Positions 9,135-18,010 are shown, counted from the first letter of the stretch. The stretch is 64,000 nucleotides of DNA from VAZQ01 sp034669045 (GCA_034669045.1 JAXDOD010000096.1:1-64000), one strand, 5' to 3'. A program made the numbers and translations. The notes: generated from the sequence alone by a model not told the origin.

Positions 9135-10529
9135 ATGCGTCTCGCCGGTGTCGTTCTGCTTGCGTCCTCCCTTGCGTTGTCGGCTCCCCCGCTGATCGGA
9201 TTGCTGTCGGCGCCGGGCGCCGCCCAGTCGAGCGACGGGGCTTTCAGGACCGCCGAGGCCAAGACTAAAAAAGGTCCCGCCAAGAAGAGCCCTCCGAAGG
9301 AAACGGGCGGCGGCAGCAACGCCAATCTGCCGCTGGCGGAGCGCGTCGCCATCCAGTTCGACCTCGCCTGGACCGGCCACTACAACGGCCTGATCAACGG
9401 CGAGTTCACGGAAAAATCGGCCGCCGCCGTGAAGGCCTTCCAGAAGGACAACAGGTTCCGCGAGAGCGGCATCCTCGCCGTGCCCGAGCGCGCGCTGTTG
9501 GCCTCGGCGTCGAAGACGCGGCAGGAGCGGGTCGGCTGGCAGATGGTCGACGACAAGGCGACCGGCGCGCAGCTCGGGCTGCCGACCAAGCAGGTGCCGA
9601 ATGTCAGCCAGGTGCGCAGCGGCACCCGCTGGTCCTCGGCGCAGGGCCAGGTGTCGGCCGAGACGTTCCGCATCCGCGAGCCCGGCATGACGCTGCAGGC
9701 CGTGTTCGATCAGCAGAAGAAGGAGCCGCCCAACCGCAAGCTCGAGGTCAATCTCGTCCGCGATGATTTCTTCATCCTGGCGGGCATGCAGGGACTGAAG
9801 AAATTCTACGTGCGCGCGCAGATCAAGGATCTCGAGATCCGCGGCCTGACCATCCTCTGGGACCAGGCCACCGAAGGCATCATGGACCCGGTCGCGGTGG
9901 TGATGTCGAGCGCCTTCGCGCCGTTCCCCGGCACCGGGTTGACCGCGCTGATGGGCTCGCCGCGGCGCAAGGTGGAATACGGCACCGGCGTCATCGCGTC
10001 TGCGGGCGGCCACATCCTTGCCGATCGCCAGCTCACGGACGGCTGCAATGTCATCCAGGTCGCCGGCTACGGCGACGCCAGCCGCATCGCCGAGGATGCC
10101 GACGCCGGCCTCGCGCTGTTGCGCATCTATGGCGCCGGCGATCTCGCCCCGGTGGCCATGATGCATGAAGGATCAAAAGCTCCCGACGTCACCCTCGTCG
10201 GCATCGCCGAGCCGGCGGCGCAGGCCGGCGGCCGCGCCGTCACAACCGCGAGCGCGAAGCTCAACGGTGACGGCCTGCAGCCACCGCCGCAGCTCGGCTT
10301 TTCCGGCGCCGCCGCGCTCGATGCCCAGGGCCGTTTCCTCGGCATGGTGGCGCTGAAGGCGCCGGTCGTCGCGAGCGCGGGCGCGGCCGCGCTCCCGCAG
10401 GCCAGCGTGGTGACGGTCGAGCGCATCCGCCGCTTTCTCGAGACGCAATCGCTCACCCCGCCCACCGGCCGCACGGGCCTCGAGGCGGCGAAGAACTCGG
10501 TGGTGCGGGTGATTTGCGTCAGGCGGTGA
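9135..10529 (+). CDS. Secreted peptidoglycan-binding protein with a degenerate trypsin-like domain
   Basis: 464 residues from the ATG at 9135 (GGAG 6 nt upstream). Signal peptide (VVLLASSLALSAPP), Lys-rich linker, then a PG_binding_1 repeat at about residues 65-125 (FDLAWTGHYNGLINGEFTEK, AVKAFQKDN). The C-terminal half has the shape of a trypsin-like protease: GTGVIASAGGHILADRQL where active enzymes have an ILTNHHVV-like His, DADAGLALLRI where they have DLALL, and GFSGAAALDAQGRFLGMV where they have GNSGGP. The catalytic His and Asp appear lost and only the Ser is retained, so it is probably a non-catalytic wall protein. Confidence 0.83.
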   Translation: MRLAGVVLLASSLALSAPPLIGLLSAPGAAQSSDGAFRTAEAKTKKGPAKKSPPKETGGGSNANLPLAERVAIQFDLAWTGHYNGLINGEFTEKSAAAVKAFQKDNRFRESGILAVPERALLASASKTRQERVGWQMVDDKATGAQLGLPTKQVPNVSQVRSGTRWSSAQGQVSAETFRIREPGMTLQAVFDQQKKEPPNRKLEVNLVRDDFFILAGMQGLKKFYVRAQIKDLEIRGLTILWDQATEGIMDPVAVVMSSAFAPFPGTGLTALMGSPRRKVEYGTGVIASAGGHILADRQLTDGCNVIQVAGYGDASRIAEDADAGLALLRIYGAGDLAPVAMMHEGSKAPDVTLVGIAEPAAQAGGRAVTTASAKLNGDGLQPPPQLGFSGAAALDAQGRFLGMVALKAPVVASAGAAALPQASVVTVERIRRFLETQSLTPPTGRTGLEAAKNSVVRVICVRR

Positions 10530-10555
10530 GCGCTGGGCACGCCCCTTGCGATTCC

Positions 10556-10586
10556 GTAGGGCGCAATAAGCAGAGCGCATTGCGCC
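10556..10586. repeat. Extragenic palindrome
   Basis: GGGCGCAAT and GCATTGCGCC pair around a short AT-containing loop, headed by the GTAGGGCG motif typical of rhizobial intergenic repeats. It lies between two genes ending on opposite strands and could aid termination, although no T tract follows. Confidence 0.55.
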
Positions 10587-10654
10587 ACACCTCCGGACAG
10601 AAGTGGAGCGGCGCTACGGAACTCGTGCTGCGCTGCGCCCGGGACACGATCTTG

Positions 10655-11428
10655 CTAACGATTCTCGAACTTCGGCGCGCGCTTCTCCACGAACGCCGCC
10701 ATGCCTTCCTTCTGGTCGTGCGTGGCAAACAGTCCGTGAAACACGCGGCGCTCGAACCGCACGCCTTCCGCGAGCGAGGTCTCGAAGGCGCGGTTGACCG
10801 CCTCCTTGGCCGCCAGCACCGCCGGTAGCGACATCGCCGCGATGGTCTCGGTGACTTTCATGGCCTCCTCTATCAGGCCCGCCGCCGGCACCACGCGCGC
10901 GACGAGCCCGGCGCGCTCGGCTTCCGCGGCATCCATCATGCGCCCGGTCAGAATGAGGTCCATGGCCTTGGCCTTGCCCAGCGCGTGCGTCATGCGCTGC
11001 GTGCCGCCGATGCCCGGGATGATGCCGAGCTTGATCTCGGGCTGGCCGAATTTCGCGGTGTCGGCCGCGATGATGAGGTCGCACTGCATGGCGAGTTCGC
11101 AGCCGCCGCCGAGCGCAAAGCCCGCCACCGCCGCCACCACCGGCTTGCGCGCATTCGCCACCGCATGCCAGTTCGCCGCGAAGTCGCCCAGGAACACGTC
11201 GACCGCCGACTTGTCGGCCATCTCCTTGATGTCGGCACCGGCCGCGAAGGCCTTCTCCGAGCCGGTGAGGAGGATGCAGCCGATGCCGTCGTCGGCGTCG
11301 AAAGCCGCGATCGCGCGGCCGAGCTCCGCGTTGAGCGCGGAGTTGAGCGCATTGAGCGCCTGCGGGCGGTTGAGCCGGATGACGCCGACGCGGCCGCGGG
11401 TTTCGACCAGGATGTTGTCGTAGCTCAT
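10655..11428 (-). CDS. Enoyl-CoA hydratase
   Basis: Crotonase-fold enzyme that hydrates trans-2-enoyl-CoA, probably in beta-oxidation. 257 residues, standard length. Oxyanion-hole segments AAGADIKEM and GFALGGGCELA. Both catalytic acids are present: Glu111 (GGGCELAMQCD) and Glu131 (GQPEIKLGIIPGIGGTQR). This matches short-chain enoyl-CoA hydratases of the PaaF/EchA8 type rather than isomerases or hydrolases. The ATG at 11428 follows a weak GGAGC. It stands alone, divergent from a secreted hydrolase. Confidence 0.92.
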   Translation of the reverse strand: MSYDNILVETRGRVGVIRLNRPQALNALNSALNAELGRAIAAFDADDGIGCILLTGSEKAFAAGADIKEMADKSAVDVFLGDFAANWHAVANARKPVVAAVAGFALGGGCELAMQCDLIIAADTAKFGQPEIKLGIIPGIGGTQRMTHALGKAKAMDLILTGRMMDAAEAERAGLVARVVPAAGLIEEAMKVTETIAAMSLPAVLAAKEAVNRAFETSLAEGVRFERRVFHGLFATHDQKEGMAAFVEKRAPKFENR

Positions 11429-11548
11429 GGGTCGTGCTCCGATTGTCGCCGCACGCGTCCGCCGGCTTCGACCACAGAACGCGCGCCAGCGAATATTCCC
11501 TATCGCGGCCGCGTTGCAATAAGATGCCGCTCCAGGGAGAAGCAAGTC

Positions 11549-12721
11549 ATGCAGCATGATAGCATCAGGCTCTTCACATGGTTCGCCGCAATCGCCTCCG
11601 CGGCGCTCTGCACCTTGGGATCCGCCGGCATGACACAGGCCGCAGACGACGATCCGCCGCTCAATCTGGCACGTGACGGCTTCTTCTCCGTCGGCGGCAA
11701 GACCACCACGGTCAACGGCAAGAGCTACATGGCCGGCCAGATGTACGTCGAGATGCGCGTTCCGGCGAAGCAGACGCATCCCTATCCGATCATCATGGTG
11801 CACGGCGGCACCCGCTCCGGCACCACCTTCACGGGCACGCCCGATGGCCGCGAAGGCTGGGCGCAGTATTTCGCGCGCCGCGGCTATGCGGTCTACGTCG
11901 TCGACCAGCCCGGCCGCGCGCGTTCCAGCTATCTCGACGTGCTGGGACCGCAGAAGCTCGCCGACGGCGACAGCGGCCAGCGCCGCTACCTGCAGCAGGA
12001 GAAATACAAGCTGTGGCCGCAGGCGCACCTGCACACGCAGTGGCCGGGCAGCGGCGAGCCGGACGATCCGGTCACCCTGCAGATGGTCGGCAGCTACGTG
12101 CCCGAGCTCGACGATTTCGCCCGGCAGCAGGTGCTCAGCCGCGACGCGCTCGTTGCGCTGTTGGACAAAATCGGACCGTCGATCCTGCTCGTGCACTCGC
12201 AGGCCGGCGCCATCGGCTGGCCGGTCGCCGATGCGCGGCCGAACCTGGTCAAGGCGGTGGTCGGCGTCGAGCCGAACGGGCCGCCGGTGCACACCGTCGA
12301 GTTCACCGGCGCGCCGAACTGGTTCAAGGAGGGCGGCATCGGGCTCAGCTACGGCATCACGGCGGTCCCGCTCGCCTACGACCCGCCGGTCAGGGACGCC
12401 GCCGAGCTCACGTGGGTGAAGGAGGAGAAGCCGGACGGTGACGGGCTGCTGGCCTGCTGGAAGCAGGCGGAGCCGGCGCGCAAGCTGCCGAACCTGAAGA
12501 TGCCGATCCTGGTGCTCATGAGCGAGGCCTCCTACCACGCGCCCTACGACCACTGCACCGTGAAGTTCCTGCAGCAGGCGGGCGTCAAGACCGATTTCAT
12601 CAAGCTCGCCGACCAGGGCATCAAGGGCAACAGCCACGTCATGATGCAGGAGAAGAACTCCAAGGAGATCGCCGGCGTGATCTACGGCTGGCTGGAGAAG
12701 AGCGTGGCGGCGACGCAGTAG
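11549..12721 (+). CDS. Secreted alpha/beta-hydrolase (esterase-like)
   Basis: 390 residues from the ATG at 11549, preceded by AGGGAG. An N-terminal signal peptide (about residues 1-32, ending TQAAD) targets the periplasm. The alpha/beta-hydrolase core shows the oxyanion segment MVHGGTRSGTTF, the strand YAVYVVDQPGRARS, and the nucleophile elbow LLVHSQAGAIGWP (Ser of HSQAG). A late His in KGNSHVMMQEKNS can complete the triad, with the acid probably around LVLMSEASYH. It belongs to the esterase group that also contains feruloyl-esterase-like and 'alpha/beta hydrolase' secreted proteins of rhizobia. Substrate unknown. The frame is open further upstream but without a start or signal sequence. Confidence 0.85.
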   Translation: MQHDSIRLFTWFAAIASAALCTLGSAGMTQAADDDPPLNLARDGFFSVGGKTTTVNGKSYMAGQMYVEMRVPAKQTHPYPIIMVHGGTRSGTTFTGTPDGREGWAQYFARRGYAVYVVDQPGRARSSYLDVLGPQKLADGDSGQRRYLQQEKYKLWPQAHLHTQWPGSGEPDDPVTLQMVGSYVPELDDFARQQVLSRDALVALLDKIGPSILLVHSQAGAIGWPVADARPNLVKAVVGVEPNGPPVHTVEFTGAPNWFKEGGIGLSYGITAVPLAYDPPVRDAAELTWVKEEKPDGDGLLACWKQAEPARKLPNLKMPILVLMSEASYHAPYDHCTVKFLQQAGVKTDFIKLADQGIKGNSHVMMQEKNSKEIAGVIYGWLEKSVAATQ

Positions 12722-12775
12722 CGTTTGTTGCTGGAGCGGTTCTTGCTGTGCTCGCGCCGCAGACTCGCTGGGCTT

Positions 12776-12802
12776 CCTCTCCGGTCGGGGGAGAGGTGAC
12801 CC
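12776..12802. repeat. Partial copy of the CTCTCC/GGAGAG hairpin repeat
   Basis: CCTCTCC at 12776-12782 pairs with GGAGAGG at 12790-12796, followed by TGACCC. This resembles the first hairpin of the repeats that bracket the DUF559 gene at 47 kb. It lies in the 154-bp gap between the secreted hydrolase and mutM. Confidence 0.5.
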
Positions 12803-12875
12803 GCGGCGTGGCCCGCGCCAACGCGATCCAGAATTTTGAAACAACTGAGCGCGCGCGGGCACCGCGCCACCAGCA

Positions 12876-13757
12876 TCACCGCTGGCACACCGGACAGAAG
12901 AACGTCGAGCGTCCGGTCTGCACGATGCGCCGGATCGTGCCCTTGCATCCCGGCGTCGGGCAGGCGGCGCCTTCGCGGTCGTAGACCCGGAAATTGTGCT
13001 GGAACAGCCCGAGCTCGCCGTCGGTCCGCTTGTGGTCGCGCAGCGACGAACCGCCGGCCTTGATCGCCTCGTGCAGCACGTCCTTGATGCCGGCGACCAG
13101 CCGGCGCGCGTGCTCGTTGGGCGCGCCGGACCGCGTCGCGATCGTGGAGGCGCGCCGCTTCGGCGACAGCCGCGCACGATGCAGCGCCTCGCAGACATAG
13201 ATGTTGCCGAGCCCGGCCACCACGCGCTGGTCGGAGAGCGCGGCCTTCAGCGAGGTCTTCTTGCCCCGGCAGGCGCGCGCCAGCATGGCGGCATCGAAGG
13301 CGTTGCCGAGTGGCTCCGGCCCGAGCGCGCGCAAGAGCGGCTCCTGGTCGAGCTGGTCGTGCGGGACGAGCTTCATGGAGCCGAAGCGACGCGGATCGTT
13401 GAACGAGATGCGCGCGCCCGACGACATGTGGAACACGACGTGATCGTGCGTGTCACGCTTCGAGCGCTGGTGATGAAAGGCGCCGGGCGTCGTCTCGGCG
13501 TGTTGTTTCACGACGCGGAACGAGCCCGACATGCCGAGATGCATCAGCAGCACCTCGCCCGAGGAGAGGTCGGCGAGCAGATATTTGGCGCGCCGCCCGA
13601 GCCCGATGACGCTGCGGCCTTCGAGCCGCGCCGCGAAATCCTTCGGCAGGGGCCAGCGCAGATCGCCGCGATGCGCCTCCACCTTGTCGAAGCGCGCGCC
13701 TTCCATCACCGGCTCGAGCCCGCGCCGCACCGTCTCCACTTCGGGCAGTTCGGGCAT
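12876..13757 (-). CDS. mutM: Formamidopyrimidine-DNA glycosylase MutM
   Basis: Bifunctional DNA glycosylase/AP lyase that removes 8-oxoguanine and formamidopyrimidines. 293 residues from the ATG at 13757. MPELPEVE supplies the catalytic Pro2 and Glu3, Lys58 is in LGRRAKYLL, and the helix-two-turn-helix region includes ALSDQRVVAGLGNIY with the conserved Asn. The C-terminal zinc finger has CPTPGC and FFCPVC. The 78-bp gap to the divergent ubiE start is the usual mutM-ubiE-ubiB arrangement of alphaproteobacteria. Confidence 0.97.
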   Translation of the reverse strand: MPELPEVETVRRGLEPVMEGARFDKVEAHRGDLRWPLPKDFAARLEGRSVIGLGRRAKYLLADLSSGEVLLMHLGMSGSFRVVKQHAETTPGAFHHQRSKRDTHDHVVFHMSSGARISFNDPRRFGSMKLVPHDQLDQEPLLRALGPEPLGNAFDAAMLARACRGKKTSLKAALSDQRVVAGLGNIYVCEALHRARLSPKRRASTIATRSGAPNEHARRLVAGIKDVLHEAIKAGGSSLRDHKRTDGELGLFQHNFRVYDREGAACPTPGCKGTIRRIVQTGRSTFFCPVCQR

Positions 13758-13835
13758 GGTTAACTCCGCCTCCCGCCAGACATAGCGCCCCCTGCTCCGC
13801 CGCGCTATGGTCCTGCCTGACAAGGACAATTGGCC

Positions 13836-14627
13836 ATGCCCGAACCCGGCGAGAATACCCATTTCGGCTTCCGCGAGGTGCCGCTTGCGGACAAGCAGGC
13901 GCTGGTCGACGACGTCTTCCGCAGCGTGGCGGCGCGCTACGACCTGATGAACGACCTGATGTCGGGGGGGCTGCATCGCGCCTGGAAGGACGCGCTGGTG
14001 ACGGCGGTCGATCCGCCGACAAAAGGCCGCCCCGGCGGTCTCGACGAAAAAATCCCGCGGCCCTTCGCGCTGCTCGATCTTGCCGGCGGCACCGGCGATA
14101 TCGCCTTCCGAGTAATCGCGGAGGGCGGCGCCGGCACGCGCGTGACCGTCGCCGACATCAACCCCGACATGCTCGCGGTCGGGCGCGCGCGGGCGGCCGA
14201 GCGCGGGCTCGACGACGCCATCGCCTTCGTCGAAGGCAATGCCGAGGCGCTGCCGTTTCCCGACCGCGCCTTCGATGCGGTGACGATCGCCTTCGGCATC
14301 CGCAATGTGCCGCGCATCGATGTGGCGCTCAAGGAATGCCATCGCGTGCTCAGGCATGGCGGGCGCTTCCTGTGCCTCGAATTCTCCACCGTCGACGTGC
14401 CGGGGCTCGATGCGCTCTACGACTTCTATTCGTTCAACGTCATTCCGGCGCTCGGGCAGGCGGTCGCCGGAGAGCGTGAGGCCTATCGCTACCTGGTCGA
14501 GTCGATCCGCCGCTTCCCGCGCCCCGATGTCTTTGCCGAGATGCTGCGCGCCGCGGGCTTCGCGCGGGTGTCGTTCCGCCCGATGTCCGGCGGCATCGTT
14601 GCGCTGCATTCGGGCTGGCGGTTGTGA
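13836..14627 (+). CDS. ubiE: Ubiquinone/menaquinone biosynthesis C-methyltransferase UbiE
   Basis: SAM-dependent C-methyltransferase of ubiquinone synthesis (2-polyprenyl-6-methoxy-benzoquinol methylation). 263 residues; the ATG at 13836 is preferred over the in-frame TTG at 13830. Signature segments: FGFREVPLADKQALV, VAARYDLMNDLMSGGLHRAWK, SAM motif LLDLAGGTGDIAFR, GNAEALPFPD, and the UbiE end motif GGIVALHSGW. Together with ubiB downstream it forms the quinone pair next to mutM. Confidence 0.97.
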   Translation: MPEPGENTHFGFREVPLADKQALVDDVFRSVAARYDLMNDLMSGGLHRAWKDALVTAVDPPTKGRPGGLDEKIPRPFALLDLAGGTGDIAFRVIAEGGAGTRVTVADINPDMLAVGRARAAERGLDDAIAFVEGNAEALPFPDRAFDAVTIAFGIRNVPRIDVALKECHRVLRHGGRFLCLEFSTVDVPGLDALYDFYSFNVIPALGQAVAGEREAYRYLVESIRRFPRPDVFAEMLRAAGFARVSFRPMSGGIVALHSGWRL

Positions 14628-14962
14628 GCGATGTCCGAACGACGGGGCACGCGGCTGACCATCGGTAGCGCCACAGCGTTCCCTCCCCCCTTGAGTGGTA
14701 GGGTGGGCAAAGGCGCCGGCACATTCCTTTCGCGTGGGCAAAGTCTATCGTGCGCCGTGCCCACGCGGATGCGTCGGGGCAAGCGACTTTGCCCACCCTA
14801 CAATGCTGTTCGTGTTCGGGCTGTGATCTTGAGGGGGAGGGACAGGGAGAGGGGTGTGGGGCGAACTCTGCATTCAACAACCACCCCCACCGCACAAGGG
14901 GGAGGGGGGCAAACCGAGTTCGCCGCGCCGCCAGTCGCCATCCACACCACCGCGAGATCACC
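14628..14962. repeat. 335-bp intergenic region built of two nested repeats
   Basis: Between ubiE and ubiB. A GC-rich repeat (GTTCCCTCCCCCCTTGAG at 14678-14695, resuming as CTTGAGGGGGAGGGACAGGG from 14828) is interrupted by 132 bp. The interrupting DNA carries a 15-bp inverted repeat, GTAGGGTGGGCAAAG (14698-14712) and CTTTGCCCACCCTAC (14787-14801). CTTGAG occurs on both sides of it (14690-14695 and 14828-14833), as a target duplication would. Uninterrupted relatives of the outer repeat are at 16621-16661 and 33027-33066. No gene seen here. Confidence 0.75.
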
Positions 14963-16534
14963 ATGATCTCCGCCGTTTCCCACCTCGCCCGCCTCACCCG
15001 CGCCGGCTTCGTGTTCGTGCGCGAGGGCGTGGTCGCGCTGATCGATCCGAAGCCGCTGCCGCTCCCCGCGCGCGCGGCCCTGCGGCTTGCGCGCCTGATC
15101 GAAAAGCCGGCCGCCAGCGCGGCATCGGCGCGGCTCGCCGCGGCGCTCACGCGGCTCGGCCCGGCCTACGTCAAGCTCGGCCAGTTCCTGGCGACGCGGC
15201 CCGACGTGGTGGGCGCCGCGCTGGCGCGCGATCTCGAGACGCTGCAGGACAAGATGGCGCCGTTCCCGCAGGCGGACGCGGAGCGCAGCATCGAGGAGGC
15301 GTTCGGCAAGCCGCTGCGCGAGGTCTATGCCTGGTTCGGTCCGCCGGTGGCGGCCGCCTCGATCGCGCAGGTGCATCGCGCCACGGTCGCCGGCGCGGCC
15401 GGCGGCCGGGAGGTCGCGGTCAAAGTGCTGCGCCCCGGCATCGACCGGCGCTTCAGAGCGGATGTCGACGCCTTCATGTTCGCCGCCCGCAACGCCGAAA
15501 AATTGTCCTCGGAGGCGCGCCGGCTGCGCCTGATCGAGACGGTCGAGACGCTGCGGCGCTCGGTCACCATCGAGATGGACCTGCGGCTCGAAGCCGCCGC
15601 GCTGTCGGAGATGGCCGACAACACCCGGGACGATCCCGATTTCCGCGTGCCCACGGTCGACTGGGAGCGCAACGCGCGCAACGTGCTCACGCTGGAATGG
15701 ATCGACGGCACGCCGCTCAACGATCGCGCGACGCTCAAGGCCAAGGGCTTCGATCTGGTGGCGCTCGCCCGCGCCGTGATCCAGACGTTCCTTCGCCACG
15801 CGCTGCGCGACGGCTTCTTCCACGCCGACTTCCATCCCGGCAACCTGTTCGTCGACGCCGGCGGGAAGCTGACCGCGGTCGATTTCGGCATCATGGGACG
15901 GCTGGGGCCGAAGGAGCGGCGCTTTCTCGCCGAGATCCTCTACGGCTTCATCACCCGCAACTATCAGCGCACCGCCGAGGTGCATTTCGAGGCCGGCTAC
16001 GTGCCGCGGCACCATTCGGTCGAGAGCTTCGCGCAGGCGATCCGCGCCATCGGCGAGCCGATCCACAAGCGCACCGCCGAAGACATCTCGATGGCGAAGC
16101 TGCTGATGCTGCTGTTCGAGGTCACCGGTCTGTTCGACATGCGCACGCGCCCGGAGCTCCTGCTGCTGCAGAAGACCATGGTGGTGGTCGAGGGCGTCGC
16201 GCGCACGCTCGATCCCAGGCTCGACATGTGGGCGGTGGCCGAGCCGGTGGTGCGCGAATGGATCGAGCGGCATCTCGGCCCGGCCGGCCGGATCGAGGGC
16301 GCGACCGGCGGCGCCGTCGAGGTCGGCCGCTTCCTCGGCGAGGTGCCCCGGATTCTCTCGCGTGGTGCCGTTCTCGTCGAGCAACTCGACGCGATCACGC
16401 GCGATGGCCTGCTGCTTTCGCCCGCGACGGTGGCGGCGATCGGCCGCGCCGAAGCGCGCCGCAACCGCTCGACCACGCTGGCGCTGTGGACCATCGCGGC
16501 GCTGCTCGGCGTGCTGATCTTCATCGCCTGGTGA
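14963..16534 (+). CDS. ubiB: Ubiquinone biosynthesis protein UbiB (ABC1/ADCK atypical kinase family)
   Basis: Atypical kinase-like ATPase needed for ubiquinone synthesis, inner membrane. 523 residues. The family-defining KxGQ motif is in YVKLGQFLATRPD (71-74). Then come the nucleotide-loop segment AAASIAQVH, the ion-pair Lys in VAVKVLRPG, the catalytic-loop-like HADFHPGNLF and the DFG-like AVDFGIMGRL. One C-terminal hydrophobic helix (LALWTIAALLGVLIFIAW) anchors it in the membrane. It follows ubiE; the intervening repeats do not prevent joint transcription. Confidence 0.96.
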   Translation: MISAVSHLARLTRAGFVFVREGVVALIDPKPLPLPARAALRLARLIEKPAASAASARLAAALTRLGPAYVKLGQFLATRPDVVGAALARDLETLQDKMAPFPQADAERSIEEAFGKPLREVYAWFGPPVAAASIAQVHRATVAGAAGGREVAVKVLRPGIDRRFRADVDAFMFAARNAEKLSSEARRLRLIETVETLRRSVTIEMDLRLEAAALSEMADNTRDDPDFRVPTVDWERNARNVLTLEWIDGTPLNDRATLKAKGFDLVALARAVIQTFLRHALRDGFFHADFHPGNLFVDAGGKLTAVDFGIMGRLGPKERRFLAEILYGFITRNYQRTAEVHFEAGYVPRHHSVESFAQAIRAIGEPIHKRTAEDISMAKLLMLLFEVTGLFDMRTRPELLLLQKTMVVVEGVARTLDPRLDMWAVAEPVVREWIERHLGPAGRIEGATGGAVEVGRFLGEVPRILSRGAVLVEQLDAITRDGLLLSPATVAAIGRAEARRNRSTTLALWTIAALLGVLIFIAW

Positions 16535-16896
16535 GTGACGAAGCGCGGCGGCCGCGAGATCCCAACGCTTCAGACGTTACGCACGGCTTTTGCTGGCGTG
16601 GCGAACGCTGGTGCCACAACGTTCCCTCCCCCCTTGCGGGGGAGGGACAGGGAGAGGGGTGCAGGAAAGACTGAGTCCGGAACCACCCCTCTCCCCAACC
16701 CTCCCCGGCAAGGGGCGTTCACGCCCGTCTTCGACGGGCGGTGGGGGGAGGGAGCCCACCGCGGATGCCGCGCTGACAGTGCGTCATATGCAAGCGGAAG
16801 AGGAGCCCACCTGATTATGCCGCTGACAGGGCGTCACATCACGTCGCGTGACGTCACCTCACGCCGCCGTCGCGGACAAGAGTCACCTCTCGCCGG
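16535..16896. repeat. 362-bp intergenic region of hairpin repeats, no gene seen
   Basis: It contains the repeat GTTCCCTCCCCCCTTG-CGGGGGAGGGACAGGG (16621-16661), a strong hairpin GCCCGTC-TTC-GACGGGC (16723-16739), and an imperfect direct duplication of about 35 bp (16751-16787 and 16802-16836, sharing GGAGCCCACC, ATGCCG, GCTGACAG and GCGTCA). The region separates convergent genes and may act in termination, but no T-rich terminator is obvious. Confidence 0.65.
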
Positions 16897-17583
16897 TCAC
16901 TGGAAGAAATCCATTTTCGCGTAGCGGAACCACACCGTGTTCGCCGGCGCGACCGAGATCGGGCCGTTGATGCCGAAGACCGCGACCTCGAACTTGTCGC
17001 CCGCCTTGACCGCGGTCCCGAGCACGACGCGGTTGGGAATGTTGTGGCCCTGGATCGTGGCCGGCGCCGGGTAGCCGGCCTTGCGCGGCACATCGCCGTT
17101 GACCCACACTTCCGCATAATCGTCGACCAGCACGTCGAGCACCACCACCGATGGTTTTGCCAGATCGAAGCTGCCGAGCTTGGCCGGCATGGTGAAGCTT
17201 GCGCGGTACCACATGAAGGCCACGTGGCCGCCGCTGCGCCGCGCCGCCAGATCCTTGGCGTCGATCGCCTCCCATTTCGAATCATCGAAGCCCTTGATGC
17301 CGGCCTTCGGCTCGATGCTGTAAGTGGTCTTGTATTTAGGCATGGCGCCCTCGATGGCGGGCACTTCGACGATCTTCACGTCCGCCACCTTCCATTGCGC
17401 GCCGAACGCCGTGACACCCTCCTGCGTCATGAGGTTGATGGAGTGTGACGGCGGCAACGAGGGCGGCATGATCGGCGCCGGCGGCACCGATGGCGGCTGC
17501 GCGACCGAGGTCGTGGGACTCATCTGCGAAGCCATGACCAGCGCGGCGCCCGCAATCAGCCGGACAACATCCTTCCTGCGCAT
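16897..17583 (-). CDS. Secreted protein with a galactose-binding-like (jelly-roll) domain
   Basis: 228 residues from the ATG at 17583, which has GGGGAGGAAG 3 nt upstream. Signal peptide (VVRLIAGAALVMASQ) followed by a Pro-rich linker (PPSVPPAPIMPPSLPPS). The mature domain has features of a glycoside-hydrolase-family-2-type sugar-binding jelly roll: FDDSKWEAIDA, MWYRASFTMPAKLG, VLDVLVDDYAEVWVNGD, VFGINGPIS. Such modules occur in periplasmic or surface proteins that bind carbohydrate. No catalytic motif is visible. Function unproven. Confidence 0.8.
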   Translation of the reverse strand: MRRKDVVRLIAGAALVMASQMSPTTSVAQPPSVPPAPIMPPSLPPSHSINLMTQEGVTAFGAQWKVADVKIVEVPAIEGAMPKYKTTYSIEPKAGIKGFDDSKWEAIDAKDLAARRSGGHVAFMWYRASFTMPAKLGSFDLAKPSVVVLDVLVDDYAEVWVNGDVPRKAGYPAPATIQGHNIPNRVVLGTAVKAGDKFEVAVFGINGPISVAPANTVWFRYAKMDFFQ

Positions 17584-17665
17584 TTTCTTCCTCCCCTTCT
17601 CTGCCACCATTACGAGGGTGGACGATGAGGAGCGTAGCAGCATGCACCGGCGAACGATATCGGGG

Positions 17666-18010
17666 CTATTTTGGCCGCACGGTCGGATCGCCGCCGGGGC
17701 TTCCGGGCGGCGGAATGACCGGCGTGTTTCCCCCGCCCGGCGGCGGCGTCGCGATATCGCGGTCGGCACTCGGCGGTGGACAGATGACGCCGTCGGAGCG
17801 CGACAGGGTGTCGCTCAGATTGCTGCCGCCTTGGCCGCGCGTCTGCGGATTCGAGCCGTCTCCGGGGACGATTTCCGCCGAGCAATTCGGCGGGGCGGCG
17901 CGCGGTTGCGGAGATGGCGCGGACGGTCGCTCCTGCGCGGCCGCGGCGGCGGAGGCGAGGATCACGGCGCTCAGCGCTGCGGCCGCCGCGCGCGGGAACG
18001 AGCTGTTCAT
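17666..18010 (-). CDS. Short Pro-rich secreted protein of unknown function
   Basis: 114 residues from the ATG at 18010 (AAGGGAG 8 nt upstream). Signal peptide of about 25 residues (AAAAALSAVILASAAAAAQ). The mature part is Pro/Ser-rich with two Cys (PPNCSAEIVPGD and DGVICPPPS) and ends in PPPGSPGGDPTVRPK. I recall similar small exported proteins in Rhizobiales but know no function. It is divergent from coaBC. Confidence 0.75.
   Translation of the reverse strand: MNSSFPRAAAAALSAVILASAAAAAQERPSAPSPQPRAAPPNCSAEIVPGDGSNPQTRGQGGSNLSDTLSRSDGVICPPPSADRDIATPPPGGGNTPVIPPPGSPGGDPTVRPK

Noticed and set aside
14798..16384. 528-codon frame antisense to ubiB
   Set aside because: Shadow of ubiB; low-complexity composition and no initiation signals.
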